Shown here: positions 1 to 6,846 of the stretch, piece after piece
How positions within the stretch are numbered: the stretch's first letter is position 1
Layout: each line of letters begins with the position of its first letter
Source of the DNA: an uncultured Opitutia bacterium
GTDB taxonomy: Bacteria > Verrucomicrobiota > Verrucomicrobiae > Opitutales > MB11C04
Length of the DNA stretch: 9,164 bases
Direction of reading: 5' to 3'
NCBI GenBank assembly: GCA_913048545.1
Contig: CAJWWH010000067.1
Span: 1 to 9,164 of the forward strand
Notes under the pieces: generated by a model
Seen by the model: only the letters and a program-made list of their open reading frames with translations
Database searches by the model: none
Told to the model about the DNA's origin: nothing
Translations under genes and position numbers: made by a program

Positions 1-9
1 AAGATTTAA
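1..9 (+). CDS. Possible 3' end of an upstream gene (two codons plus stop)
   Basis: The first nine bases read AAG ATT TAA, and the last A of the TAA is also the first base of the ATG of the response regulator gene (a TAATG overlap). Such overlaps are common between translationally coupled genes. NtrC-type regulators are often preceded by their sensor histidine kinase, so this may be the end of a kinase gene. That identity is inference only, because nothing else of the gene lies in the window and a stop triplet can occur by chance. Confidence 0.25.
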   Translation, partial: KI

Positions 10-1376
10 TGGCGATTGAAAAAATAGTTGTGGTGGATGACGAGATGATGATCCGGAAAGCGTTGGAGACGCAATTACGAAACAAGCGTTATTCGGTTGC
101 CTCTACTGGAGACTTGAAGGGTGCTCGGAAAATATTGTCGCGGGATTCTTTTGACCTGGTCTTTTTGGACCTTCGATTGCCCGATGGGGAGGGGACGGAC
201 TTGCTCGAGGAGATAACGGCAAAAACGGAGGCACCAATGGTGGTTATGATGACTGGGTACGGATCAGTTGAGTCTGCGGTATCCTGTATGCAGATGGGTG
301 CATTTGATTATGTGGTGAAGCCTTTTTCATTTGAGCAAATCGAGGTAGTGGTGGATAAGGTTGCCTCATTTGATAAGATGCGTCGGGTCACGAAATATTA
401 CGTAGAGGAAAGTGACACGAGATCATCAGATATTATTGGGGAAAGTGACCCTGTGTATAAATTAAAGACTTTGGTGGATAAGGTGGCAAAAACGGAAGCG
501 AGTGTTTTAATTACGGGAGAAAATGGCACGGGTAAGGAACTGGTTGCACGAGAGCTTTACCGAAACAGCATGCTCGCAAAGCAACCTTACATTCGGGTCA
601 ACTGTGCCGCTATTTCAGAAACCTTGATGGAGAGCGAGTTTTTTGGGCATGAGAAGGGCTCTTTCACCGGTGCTACTGAGAGAAGGGAAGGGCGCTTCGA
701 ATTGGCAGATGGCGGAACCATACTTTTGGATGAGATTAGTGAAATCGCACCCGCTCTACAGGCAAAACTTTTACGTGTTTTACAGGAAAAGGAATTTGAA
801 AGGGTAGGGGGAAACAAAACCATCCAAGTCAAAGTTCGCGTGCTTGCGACGACAAACCGAGATTTAATGGGAGAGGTGAAAAAAGGAGATTTTAGGGAGG
901 ATCTCTATTACCGGTTGAATGTGTTTCCCATTGCGGTGCCTCCTCTTCGGGAGCGAGGAACGGACATTTTACTGCTTGCCCATTCTTTCTTAAATCGTCA
1001 CGCAAAAAAACACGGTGTCGATGAGATTGAATTTTCAGAGGATTGTCAAAAAGCGATAGAGTTCCATAATTGGCCTGGAAACGTGCGAGAATTGGAGAAT
1101 GCAGTCGAACGGGCAGTCATTCTTGCTGATAAAGGAAAACCAATTGAAGCCGATTTACTTGGTTTACAAGTTATGTCCGGAAAAAGTTCAAAAGAGCCCA
1201 AGGAAGTGACCGAAAGTGCTACAGCAGAAATCCAGTCTATGGAAGAGGTTGAACGGAAGCACATTGAGAATACCTTGGCAGCATGTGATGGAAATCGGAC
1301 TCACGCCGCGGAGAAGCTTGGATTAAATGTGCGGACGCTGCGCAATAAAATTAAGCTTTTTAAACTGGAGGATTAA
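9..1376 (+). CDS. NtrC-family sigma-54-dependent response regulator
   Basis: This 455-residue cytoplasmic transcription activator has the full three-domain layout of the NtrC family. The receiver domain (about 5-120) carries acidic residues D10/D11, the probable phospho-acceptor D54 in FLDLRLPDG, T82 and K104. The AAA+ sigma-54 interaction domain (about 140-380) has Walker A GENGTGKE (170-177), the sigma-54 contact loop as GSFTGA (217-222; the commoner form is GAFTGA), Walker B ILLDE (238-242) and WPGNVREL (355-362). A FIS-type helix-turn-helix (about 414-450) ends the protein. By family knowledge, phosphorylation by a sensor kinase drives oligomerisation and ATP-dependent opening of RNA polymerase-sigma-54 promoters. 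The target genes cannot be told from the sequence, and no convincing -24/-12 promoter was seen in the window. The ATG start is supported by the receiver domain beginning directly after it and by the TAATG overlap. The family is certain; the regulon is unknown. Confidence 0.97.
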   Translation: MAIEKIVVVDDEMMIRKALETQLRNKRYSVASTGDLKGARKILSRDSFDLVFLDLRLPDGEGTDLLEEITAKTEAPMVVMMTGYGSVESAVSCMQMGAFDYVVKPFSFEQIEVVVDKVASFDKMRRVTKYYVEESDTRSSDIIGESDPVYKLKTLVDKVAKTEASVLITGENGTGKELVARELYRNSMLAKQPYIRVNCAAISETLMESEFFGHEKGSFTGATERREGRFELADGGTILLDEISEIAPALQAKLLRVLQEKEFERVGGNKTIQVKVRVLATTNRDLMGEVKKGDFREDLYYRLNVFPIAVPPLRERGTDILLLAHSFLNRHAKKHGVDEIEFSEDCQKAIEFHNWPGNVRELENAVERAVILADKGKPIEADLLGLQVMSGKSSKEPKEVTESATAEIQSMEEVERKHIENTLAACDGNRTHAAEKLGLNVRTLRNKIKLFKLED

Positions 1377-1395
1377 CCCACATTTCCTCTCGGAA

Positions 1396-1414
1396 TTGAA
1401 GAATTAATCTTCAA
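1396..1414. repeat. Short inverted repeat at a convergent gene junction, possible weak terminator
   Basis: TTGAAGA and TCTTCAA form a perfect 7-bp stem around the 5-base loop ATTAA, in the short region between the convergent ends of the response regulator and lipoprotein genes; the loop contains part of the lipoprotein stop codon. The position suits a two-way terminator. However, the stem is AT-rich and has no clear T-run after it on either strand, so the terminator role is weakly supported. Confidence 0.25.
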
Positions 1415-2276
1415 AAAGAAGGCTCACCTTATCCGGGTCATCTGAAAGATCAATAACTTCATTGGGATTAAAGGGCTTTCCTTTTTTCAGAGTGATTTGA
1501 ACGAGTTCACCGAGGCTATACTCGGCCTCTTCCCAAAGGTTGCCGTTTGGGTCCCACATTGAAATTCGGCCATCATATTTCCCTTTTTTGTAACGCAAGA
1601 CAGCTTCTTTGTTTCCTTGGTCGTCCAAGGCTGTGATCGTACCTGTGTAAAGTTCCTCGGTTTCACGTATATATAAAGTCCCTCCCCGTTTTGGATCTCC
1701 GGCAAATTTGGCGTAAAATTCCGACCCCTTGCCTTCCCATTCCGCGAGTTCAAGAGATGCCATACTTTTTCCTGTTTCCGAAGACCCTTCGTTGTCAAAA
1801 CGACCAAAGTCTTCCATGTCATTTTGAAAATATTTCTGAGAATAGACATCCCCGGATTTAGTCCAGATATAAAAGTACCCATGTTTTTCACCCATTTTGT
1901 ACTGTGATTTCTGCTTTAATTTACCGTTGTCATACCATTCAAAAAAATCACCATCCGGAAAACCGCTGGTGTAGCTTTTCATTGAAATAATTGTGCCATT
2001 TCTTGCCCGAATTTTTATATATCCGGAATAAGAGGAATCATTGTCCTTGGATTTAATTTTTTCATCTTCACCAACTTGAAAAGCATTTTCGAATTCAATG
2101 GAAGAACCTTCCCAGTAGGATTTTTGCTGGATTAAATCAGACAATGAAAACTGTTCCACTTCCACTACCTCCTCCTGCACGGTTTCCTGTTCGCAGCTGG
2201 TGAGAAAGTGCAGAAGAATTCCAAATAACAAAGAAATGAAAAATTTATTTCTACTTTTAAAATATCGTACAGACAT
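1404..2276 (-). CDS. Predicted lipoprotein with MORN-variant (YwqK-like) repeats, function unknown
   Basis: The protein has 290 residues. The N-terminus is a lipoprotein signal: basic KSRNK (7-11), a hydrophobic stretch (12-25) and the lipobox LTSC with the lipidated cysteine at 28. After an acidic linker (29-42) come blocks with the aromatic, glycine and NGxL spacing of degenerate MORN repeats. These lie at about 98-150 (GFPDGDFFEWYDNGKL, then GEKHGYFYIW) and about 210-260 (GKYDGRISMWDPNGNL). This pattern is typical of YwqK-family proteins, which are often named antitoxins by automated annotation; nothing here supports a toxin-antitoxin role and no toxin gene is adjacent. It is probably anchored in the outer or inner membrane, facing the periplasm. 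It is transcribed alone, divergent from the DAHP synthase gene and convergent with the response regulator gene. The ATG start fits the signal peptide, though no Shine-Dalgarno motif precedes it. Confidence 0.85.
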   Translation of the reverse strand: MSVRYFKSRNKFFISLLFGILLHFLTSCEQETVQEEVVEVEQFSLSDLIQQKSYWEGSSIEFENAFQVGEDEKIKSKDNDSSYSGYIKIRARNGTIISMKSYTSGFPDGDFFEWYDNGKLKQKSQYKMGEKHGYFYIWTKSGDVYSQKYFQNDMEDFGRFDNEGSSETGKSMASLELAEWEGKGSEFYAKFAGDPKRGGTLYIRETEELYTGTITALDDQGNKEAVLRYKKGKYDGRISMWDPNGNLWEEAEYSLGELVQITLKKGKPFNPNEVIDLSDDPDKVSLLFED

Positions 2277-2334
2277 AAGTTCTATGTAAGGCTAGAATCT
2301 GAAAAAAGCCAAGACCGTTCCCACAATTTATCTC

Positions 2335-2362
2335 AAAAGGAGAGTTAAACAGTTCTCCTTTT
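2335..2362. repeat. Symmetric terminator-like hairpin in the divergent spacer
   Basis: AAAAGGAGA (2335-2343) and TCTCCTTTT (2354-2362) form a perfect 9-bp stem with a 10-base loop whose closing G and T could also pair. The GGAGA/TCTCC core followed by four Ts resembles a small intrinsic terminator, and the AAAA in front makes it look the same on the other strand. It lies in the 165-base spacer between two divergent start codons, about 80 bases before the DAHP synthase start and about 60 bases before the lipoprotein start. There is therefore no upstream gene for it to terminate. It could be an attenuator, an operator or the end of a small transcript. The rest of the spacer (2277-2334, 2363-2441) shows no recognisable riboswitch, leader peptide or strong promoter. 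Confidence 0.45.
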
Positions 2363-2441
2363 AGGATTCGGGGGACAGTAAATTTTGTGACTGAGATTTG
2401 TAAGAAAACTTGATGAATTGCGAATAAAGTGCCAAAGATTG

Positions 2442-3488
2442 ATGATGATTATTCCAAAAGCGAACAAGCTGGATTCATCTCAACTTCAAGAAATTGAGTC
2501 AATCGTAGGTGAATTTGATTGTACTATACTTGAAATCCAGGGCCATAACCAGTGCGTGTATGCTATTCTTGGTGATGAGACACACGCTTTGATGTTTAAA
2601 AGAATTGCCGGTTTGTCTTTTGTGCGAAAAGTGGATGCGATTGAATCGCCATACAAGTTGATGGATCGAAGATCCGCACTTTCCGAGCATCAAGTTCAGC
2701 TAGGTATTTCCAAACTGGGCATGAATTCGCCATTCATTATTGGAGGCCCCTGCACAATTGATCCTCAAAACCCTAGTTTATTTATTGAAACTGCCCACGC
2801 GTTAAAAGAGGTCGGAGTAAACGCCCTGAGGGGAGGAGTGTGGAAACCAAGAACAAATCCTTACTCTTATCAGGGTGACAATCAGGCAATTGAGATCATT
2901 TTACAGGCAAGGGAGGAGACAGGTCTTCCGATTGATTTAGAAGTGATGGATTCCGATCAGCTCAAAATTGCATTGGATGCAAAAGTTGACATTCTGCAAG
3001 TCGGCACTCGTAATGCATTAAATTATTCACTGCTCAAGGAAATCGGTAAGCTCTCCGCGGGTTCAGGCTCGGGCGTTTTACTTAAACGCGGTCGTCATGT
3101 TGCATCCCCGGATGAATTTATCGCCGCGGCCGAGTACATTGTGGCAGCGGGAAATCCCAATGTGATGCTTTGTCCTCGTGGCACGACCCCGCCATTGGAC
3201 GGATATCGTAACCATCCGGATGAATCCATCACTCCCCTTTTAAAAAACCGTACATGGGCACCCGTCGTGGTGGACCCTTCCCACAGTGTGGGTCATGCGG
3301 AATATGTTCTGGCTTCCTCGCTCGCTGCGATTGCGTACGGTGCCGATGGATTGTGTGTTGAATCTCACCTTAAGCCGGCCAAAGGAATTGGGGATGATCC
3401 CAAGCAGGCAATTACCCCGGAAAAAATGAGAGAACTTATTTCATCCTGTCGAGAAATGTGGAAACACCGATATCTACCCAGGGACTGA
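2442..3488 (+). CDS. aroF: 3-deoxy-7-phosphoheptulonate (DAHP) synthase, type I-beta with N-terminal regulatory-like domain
   Basis: It condenses phosphoenolpyruvate with erythrose 4-phosphate to DAHP, the first step of the shikimate pathway. From the ATG at 2442 the protein has 348 residues. An N-terminal ferredoxin-like/ACT-like domain (about 1-75) resembles the one that mediates aromatic feedback in the Thermotoga maritima enzyme. The TIM barrel follows, with GGPC (C104, metal), LRGGVWKPRTNPYSYQG (129-145), GTRNALN (188-194), LLKRG (213-217), DPSHSVG (H281, metal), VES (E307, metal) and D319 before KQ. The usual CERG motif is CPRG here (244-247), and the loop after it (248-275) differs from the textbook RTFE...RNTLD form. 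An upstream TTG at 2418 would add eight residues, but the family's beta-strand start (MMIIPKA, compare MIVVLKP) favours 2442 or 2445. The symbol follows the type I-beta family; aroG or aroA names are also used. Confidence 0.93.
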   Translation: MMIIPKANKLDSSQLQEIESIVGEFDCTILEIQGHNQCVYAILGDETHALMFKRIAGLSFVRKVDAIESPYKLMDRRSALSEHQVQLGISKLGMNSPFIIGGPCTIDPQNPSLFIETAHALKEVGVNALRGGVWKPRTNPYSYQGDNQAIEIILQAREETGLPIDLEVMDSDQLKIALDAKVDILQVGTRNALNYSLLKEIGKLSAGSGSGVLLKRGRHVASPDEFIAAAEYIVAAGNPNVMLCPRGTTPPLDGYRNHPDESITPLLKNRTWAPVVVDPSHSVGHAEYVLASSLAAIAYGADGLCVESHLKPAKGIGDDPKQAITPEKMRELISSCREMWKHRYLPRD

Positions 3489-3495
3489 AGTAAAA

Positions 3496-4500
3496 CTAAG
3501 CTCCGAGCCTAAGGTCCGGGGCGAGGTAATTCCTCACATAATCCGCCACGGCTTCTTCGAGGCTGAATAAACTTCGATTGAATCCCTGCTTTTTGAGTTT
3601 TTCAATTTTTGCCTGGGTGAAGTATTGATATTTATTCCGCAAAATTTCCGGCATTTCCACAAATTCAATCCTCGGTTCCATATTAAGTGCTGAAAATATT
3701 GACATTCCTAAATCAATCCAGGTTCTCGCCAAGCCGTTACCCAAATTAAATATACCCGTCGCCCCTTGATTTTGAGCAAGCCAAAGTGTCATTTGTACCG
3801 AATCTTTCACATAGAGGAAATCTCTCTTCTGCTCCCCGTGCCGGTACTCGGGCCGATGGCTTTTGAATAGGGTCATTTTTCCACTCGTGGTAATTTGTTC
3901 GTATGCTTTACTGACCACGGAACGCATATCACCTTTGTGCTCCTCGTTGGGTCCGTAGACATTAAAGTATTTTAGACCGGTTATTTTTTCGAACCATCCA
4001 CGTTCCCTTGCAAGCATGTCAAACTTGTGCTTCGACCAGCCATATAAATTGAGGGGTTCGAATTGGGTGATGTCTTCTTCCTGATCGTCCATTCCGCAGG
4101 AACCGTCTCCGTAAGTTGCGGCTGAGGATGCATAGACAAAACGGACATCCCTTTCGAGGGCCCATTGACAAATTTCCATGGTATAAAGAAAGTTGTTGTC
4201 ATCGAGGTATTGCTCGTTGGTTTCGGTTGTGCTCGAACAGGCACCTAAGTGGATAATGGTTTTGACATAGGATAGGTCTGAGTTTTTTTCGGCAATAAGA
4301 TTTCTAAATTTTTGAGCGTCAACGAGGCGTTGATACTTCAAATTTTCTATATTTTTTTCTTTTTTAGAGTTTTCCTCGACCCAATCAACCAGCCAGATAT
4401 TTTCTAAATTTTGAGTATTAATTCCCCAAATTGTGGCACTGCCAATTAAGCCGGCCCCACCGGTCACCACAGTGGTTCCCTTGCTTAAGTCATGCATCAT
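3496..4500 (-). CDS. rfaD: ADP-L-glycero-D-manno-heptose 6-epimerase
   Basis: It converts ADP-D-glycero-beta-D-manno-heptose to the L-glycero form, the last step in making the activated heptose of the LPS inner core (also called hldD/gmhD). The 334-residue protein is an extended short-chain dehydrogenase fold. Visible motifs are the nucleotide-binding TGGAGLIG (13-20), the signature GACSSTTE (86-93), SSAATYG (125-131), catalytic YGWSK (Y153, K157), KYFNVYGP (177-184), EEHKG (186-190), KRDFLYV (225-231) and YQYFTQA (291-297). Together these are specific to the heptose epimerase rather than to UDP-glucose or other epimerases. The start overlaps the proC stop as ATGA, which suggests translational coupling; a second ATG follows directly. 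It is the last gene of the minus-strand cluster and ends 7 bases from the convergent DAHP synthase gene. The other heptose genes (gmhA, hldE, gmhB) are not in the window. Confidence 0.95.
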   Translation of the reverse strand: MMHDLSKGTTVVTGGAGLIGSATIWGINTQNLENIWLVDWVEENSKKEKNIENLKYQRLVDAQKFRNLIAEKNSDLSYVKTIIHLGACSSTTETNEQYLDDNNFLYTMEICQWALERDVRFVYASSAATYGDGSCGMDDQEEDITQFEPLNLYGWSKHKFDMLARERGWFEKITGLKYFNVYGPNEEHKGDMRSVVSKAYEQITTSGKMTLFKSHRPEYRHGEQKRDFLYVKDSVQMTLWLAQNQGATGIFNLGNGLARTWIDLGMSIFSALNMEPRIEFVEMPEILRNKYQYFTQAKIEKLKKQGFNRSLFSLEEAVADYVRNYLAPDLRLGA

Positions 4501-5309
4501 GCATTGGATAATTCGACAGAACGGTCACGGGCTGCATGAGCGGCCCGTGAAACAACTTCACGGAGTTGGTCATTGGAAAAACTTTCCAGAGCGGCTTGGG
4601 TGGTGCCGTTCGGAGAGGTCACTTGATTTCGTAGTTCTTCCGGGGTGAAATTACTTTTTTCCATCAACTTTGCAGCCCCTACCACTGTATGCAGAGCAAG
4701 ATCTCTGGATAACTCAGCAGACAGACCCATTTTTTTACCCGCTTCCTCAAGAGCGGAGGTGAATTCGAAAATGTAGGCGGGCCCACTTCCACTGATTGCA
4801 GTGACGCGATCAATATCAGTTTCTTCAACCACCTCCCGGACTTGTCCGAGGGAGGAAAGAACTTTTTGGATCGTCTCGCGATCTTCCTGACTTGGGGTGG
4901 ATGCAAAGAGATATCCGGTTATTCCGGAACCAATTTGACCCGGGGTATTGGGCATTGAACGAACAATATTTCTCGCCATTGGAAAAACTTTTTTTAAACG
5001 TTCAAGAGTTATTCCTGCCATTATGGAAAGGATTACCATTCCTTCAGATGATTGATTGATTTCAGCTGGAATTTCGGAAAGCTGTTGTGGTTTGCATCCC
5101 AGAACAAGAATACTGGGCCTAAGGGCAATCATTTCTTCCACATTTTGGGAACGATGCACTCCCGTTTCTGAGGAGAGTAGATCAGAAGTTCCGTCATTTG
5201 CGGAACAGCATGCAATTTCATCGGGCTGAAATGTTTTCGCATGTAACAGGCTTTTGACAATGGCAGAAACCATCTTACCGGCACCAATAAACGCAATTTT
5301 ATGTCTCAT
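4497..5309 (-). CDS. proC: Pyrroline-5-carboxylate reductase
   Basis: It reduces delta-1-pyrroline-5-carboxylate to L-proline with NAD(P)H, the last step of proline synthesis in the cytoplasm. The 270-residue length is typical of the family. The N-terminal Rossmann fold begins IAFIGAGKM (5-13). Further family motifs are GCKPQ (71-75), SIMAGI (95-100), RSMPNTP (117-123), the C-terminal dimerisation signature DRVTAISGSGPAYIFEF (167-183) and QVTSPNGTTQAAL (229-241). The dinucleotide-binding motif reads GAGKMV where GAGNMG/A is usual, a mild change that should not abolish binding. It lies 21 bases after the RDD gene and overlaps rfaD by 4 bases, so it is probably cotranscribed with both. No Shine-Dalgarno motif precedes the ATG. 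Confidence 0.97.
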   Translation of the reverse strand: MRHKIAFIGAGKMVSAIVKSLLHAKTFQPDEIACCSANDGTSDLLSSETGVHRSQNVEEMIALRPSILVLGCKPQQLSEIPAEINQSSEGMVILSIMAGITLERLKKVFPMARNIVRSMPNTPGQIGSGITGYLFASTPSQEDRETIQKVLSSLGQVREVVEETDIDRVTAISGSGPAYIFEFTSALEEAGKKMGLSAELSRDLALHTVVGAAKLMEKSNFTPEELRNQVTSPNGTTQAALESFSNDQLREVVSRAAHAARDRSVELSNA

Positions 5310-5330
5310 TAAAAGTAAAGTGATTCTTAT

Positions 5331-5945
5331 TTACTGAGTCGAAGGAGCAGGTTGTGTGGTGACAGTGCCAGAAAGGAGATCATGGATGCATCTTTTATTT
5401 GGATTCAGTAAGCAGTAAAAAAAATTGAGCATACTCAACAATATGATTGGGGAGGGCACAAGAAATATAGTGGTGATTCCTTTTACAATTGCTCGGATCA
5501 AGTGTTTTGGCAGGGACGGAGTGCCGTGATCTTCAAAAGTAACCGTACGTAAACCAAAAGTCGCTTTGCCGAGAGTTTGACCCTGGAAAAATGCCTCACC
5601 ACAAAAGAAATACAAAATTGGCAAAAGAAAAGATAATAAAAAAATGGTAATAATAATCTGAAAAGTTTGCTCTGAAATATTTGATTCCTGAATAAAATTA
5701 GCCATTTTTTGGGAATCAAAATGTTCGTCATTACTAAAGAGAGAAACTTGATTGATTAAATTATTAAATTCATTCCGTGAATAGTCATCAAAAAATTTTG
5801 GAATGAGTAAATAGATCATTTGAATGAAGATAAACAGCAGCACGGCGTCCATAAAGAAGGCGACAGATCTTTTTCCAAGTGCCGCGGGAACGAGTTCTGT
5901 GTTCAGTTGCTTAAGTTCCTCCCTTTTATTTTCCTCGAATACCAT
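5331..5945 (-). CDS. RDD-family membrane protein, function unknown
   Basis: The 204-residue integral inner-membrane protein has three predicted hydrophobic segments, at about 27-48, 94-115 and 155-180. RDD-family hallmarks are visible: the first segment starts LGKRSVAFFMDAVLL (R26, D33); GQTLGKATFGLRTV (122-135) matches the conserved cytoplasmic motif; and the end reads NPNKRCIHDLLSGTVT (181-196). Members are small transmembrane proteins of mostly unknown role; some have been linked to ion or solute transport, and nothing here points to a substrate. The loop between the first two segments (about 49-93) is fairly long and polar. The gene starts 3 bases after folD and ends 21 bases before proC, within the minus-strand cluster. 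Confidence 0.85.
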   Translation of the reverse strand: MVFEENKREELKQLNTELVPAALGKRSVAFFMDAVLLFIFIQMIYLLIPKFFDDYSRNEFNNLINQVSLFSNDEHFDSQKMANFIQESNISEQTFQIIITIFLLSFLLPILYFFCGEAFFQGQTLGKATFGLRTVTFEDHGTPSLPKHLIRAIVKGITTIFLVPSPIILLSMLNFFYCLLNPNKRCIHDLLSGTVTTQPAPSTQ

Positions 5946-5948
5946 GAA

Positions 5949-6821
5949 TTAGGGTTGATTGTGCTTACATGCCTGGAGCGTGTTTTTCATTAACATGGCC
6001 ACGGTCATGGGACCCACTCCACCCGGTACAGGAGTAATGAATTCGGTTATAAGTGAGACATCATCAAAATCAACATCCCCGACAAGGCGAAAGCCCGACT
6101 TCTTTTTGGAATCCTCAATTCGATTGATCCCCACATCTATTACGATTGCCCCTTCCTTGACCATATCGCGGGTAACGAATTGGGGTTTCCCAATAGCAGC
6201 AATTAAAATGTCTGCCTGACGGGTATGGATTGCCAGATCGGGCGTTCGGGAATGGCAGAATGTCACTGTTGCATTGCCCGGGAAATCTTTTCTCAAAAAA
6301 AGGATTCCTGCGGGCTTGCCCACAATCAGACTTCTTCCAAGCACCACGACATGCTTCCCTTCAGTGGGAATATTTTTTCTTTTGATTAATTCAATAATTC
6401 CACCAGGGGTGCATGAAATAAATGCGTCCTCCTGTTCCTGGCATAATTTCCCCAAGTTGGAGGCATTGAACCCATCCACATCCTTGTGCGGTGACACATG
6501 ATTGAACACAGTGCGCTCGTCAATGTGGGCGGGTAAGGGGGCTTGCACTAAAATCCCATGAATACTCTTGTCTTGGTTCACCAAGCTTATTTCCTGAAGA
6601 AGTTGTTCTTGAGAAATACTGCTCGAATAAACCTGTAATCTACTTTCAATTCCGATCTTGGCTGCGGTTTTTTCTTTCTTTCTGACATAAGATACCGAGG
6701 CAGGGTCTTCACCGACCCGAATAAAAACCACACAAGGTTTTTCTCCTGGCATGCGAGAAACTTCCTCGGTTAACTCCTCAACAATACTTTGGGCAATATC
6801 ATTGCCGTTAATTAGATTCAT
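5949..6821 (-). CDS. folD: Bifunctional methylene-THF dehydrogenase / methenyl-THF cyclohydrolase
   Basis: It interconverts 5,10-methylene-, 5,10-methenyl- and 10-formyl-tetrahydrofolate with NADP, supplying one-carbon units for purines and formyl-Met-tRNA. The 290-residue protein shows the catalytic region SYVRKKEK (44-51) with Y45 and K49, the folate-side motifs VQAPLP (92-97) and KDVDGF (113-118), the NADP-binding GRSLIVGKP (162-170) and the C-terminal signature PVPGGVGPMT (264-273). Key residues appear intact. It lies 25 bases after the exported-protein gene and 3 bases before the RDD gene in the minus-strand cluster. A folate-sensing riboswitch is unlikely, because the 25-base upstream gap leaves no room for one. 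Confidence 0.98.
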   Translation of the reverse strand: MNLINGNDIAQSIVEELTEEVSRMPGEKPCVVFIRVGEDPASVSYVRKKEKTAAKIGIESRLQVYSSSISQEQLLQEISLVNQDKSIHGILVQAPLPAHIDERTVFNHVSPHKDVDGFNASNLGKLCQEQEDAFISCTPGGIIELIKRKNIPTEGKHVVVLGRSLIVGKPAGILFLRKDFPGNATVTFCHSRTPDLAIHTRQADILIAAIGKPQFVTRDMVKEGAIVIDVGINRIEDSKKKSGFRLVGDVDFDDVSLITEFITPVPGGVGPMTVAMLMKNTLQACKHNQP

Positions 6822-6846
6822 CTGAAATCCAAAAAGAGGTAAAGTG

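Noticed and set aside
1487..1891. 134-residue minus-strand open frame within the lipoprotein gene
   Set aside because: It is an alternative frame of the lipoprotein gene, without signal, domain or independent upstream context.
2284..2289. ATG-TAA start-stop in the DAHP synthase upstream spacer as a regulatory mini-ORF
   Set aside because: A bare ATG TAA pair is expected by chance and lacks any ribosome-binding context.
2418..2441. TTG start for DAHP synthase eight codons upstream
   Set aside because: The N-terminal domain of this family begins with the beta strand that starts at the ATG at 2442/2445, and TTG is a rarer start; it is kept only as an alternative.
3178..3196. TGGCACG resembling a sigma-54 -24 element
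   Set aside because: It lies inside the DAHP synthase gene and lacks the TTGC element at the required spacing.
3489..3530. Possible terminator between the convergent DAHP synthase and rfaD genes
   Set aside because: The GC-rich stretch (CCGAGCCTAAGGTCCGGG) does not form a clean stem with a T-run; the 7-base gap gives little room.
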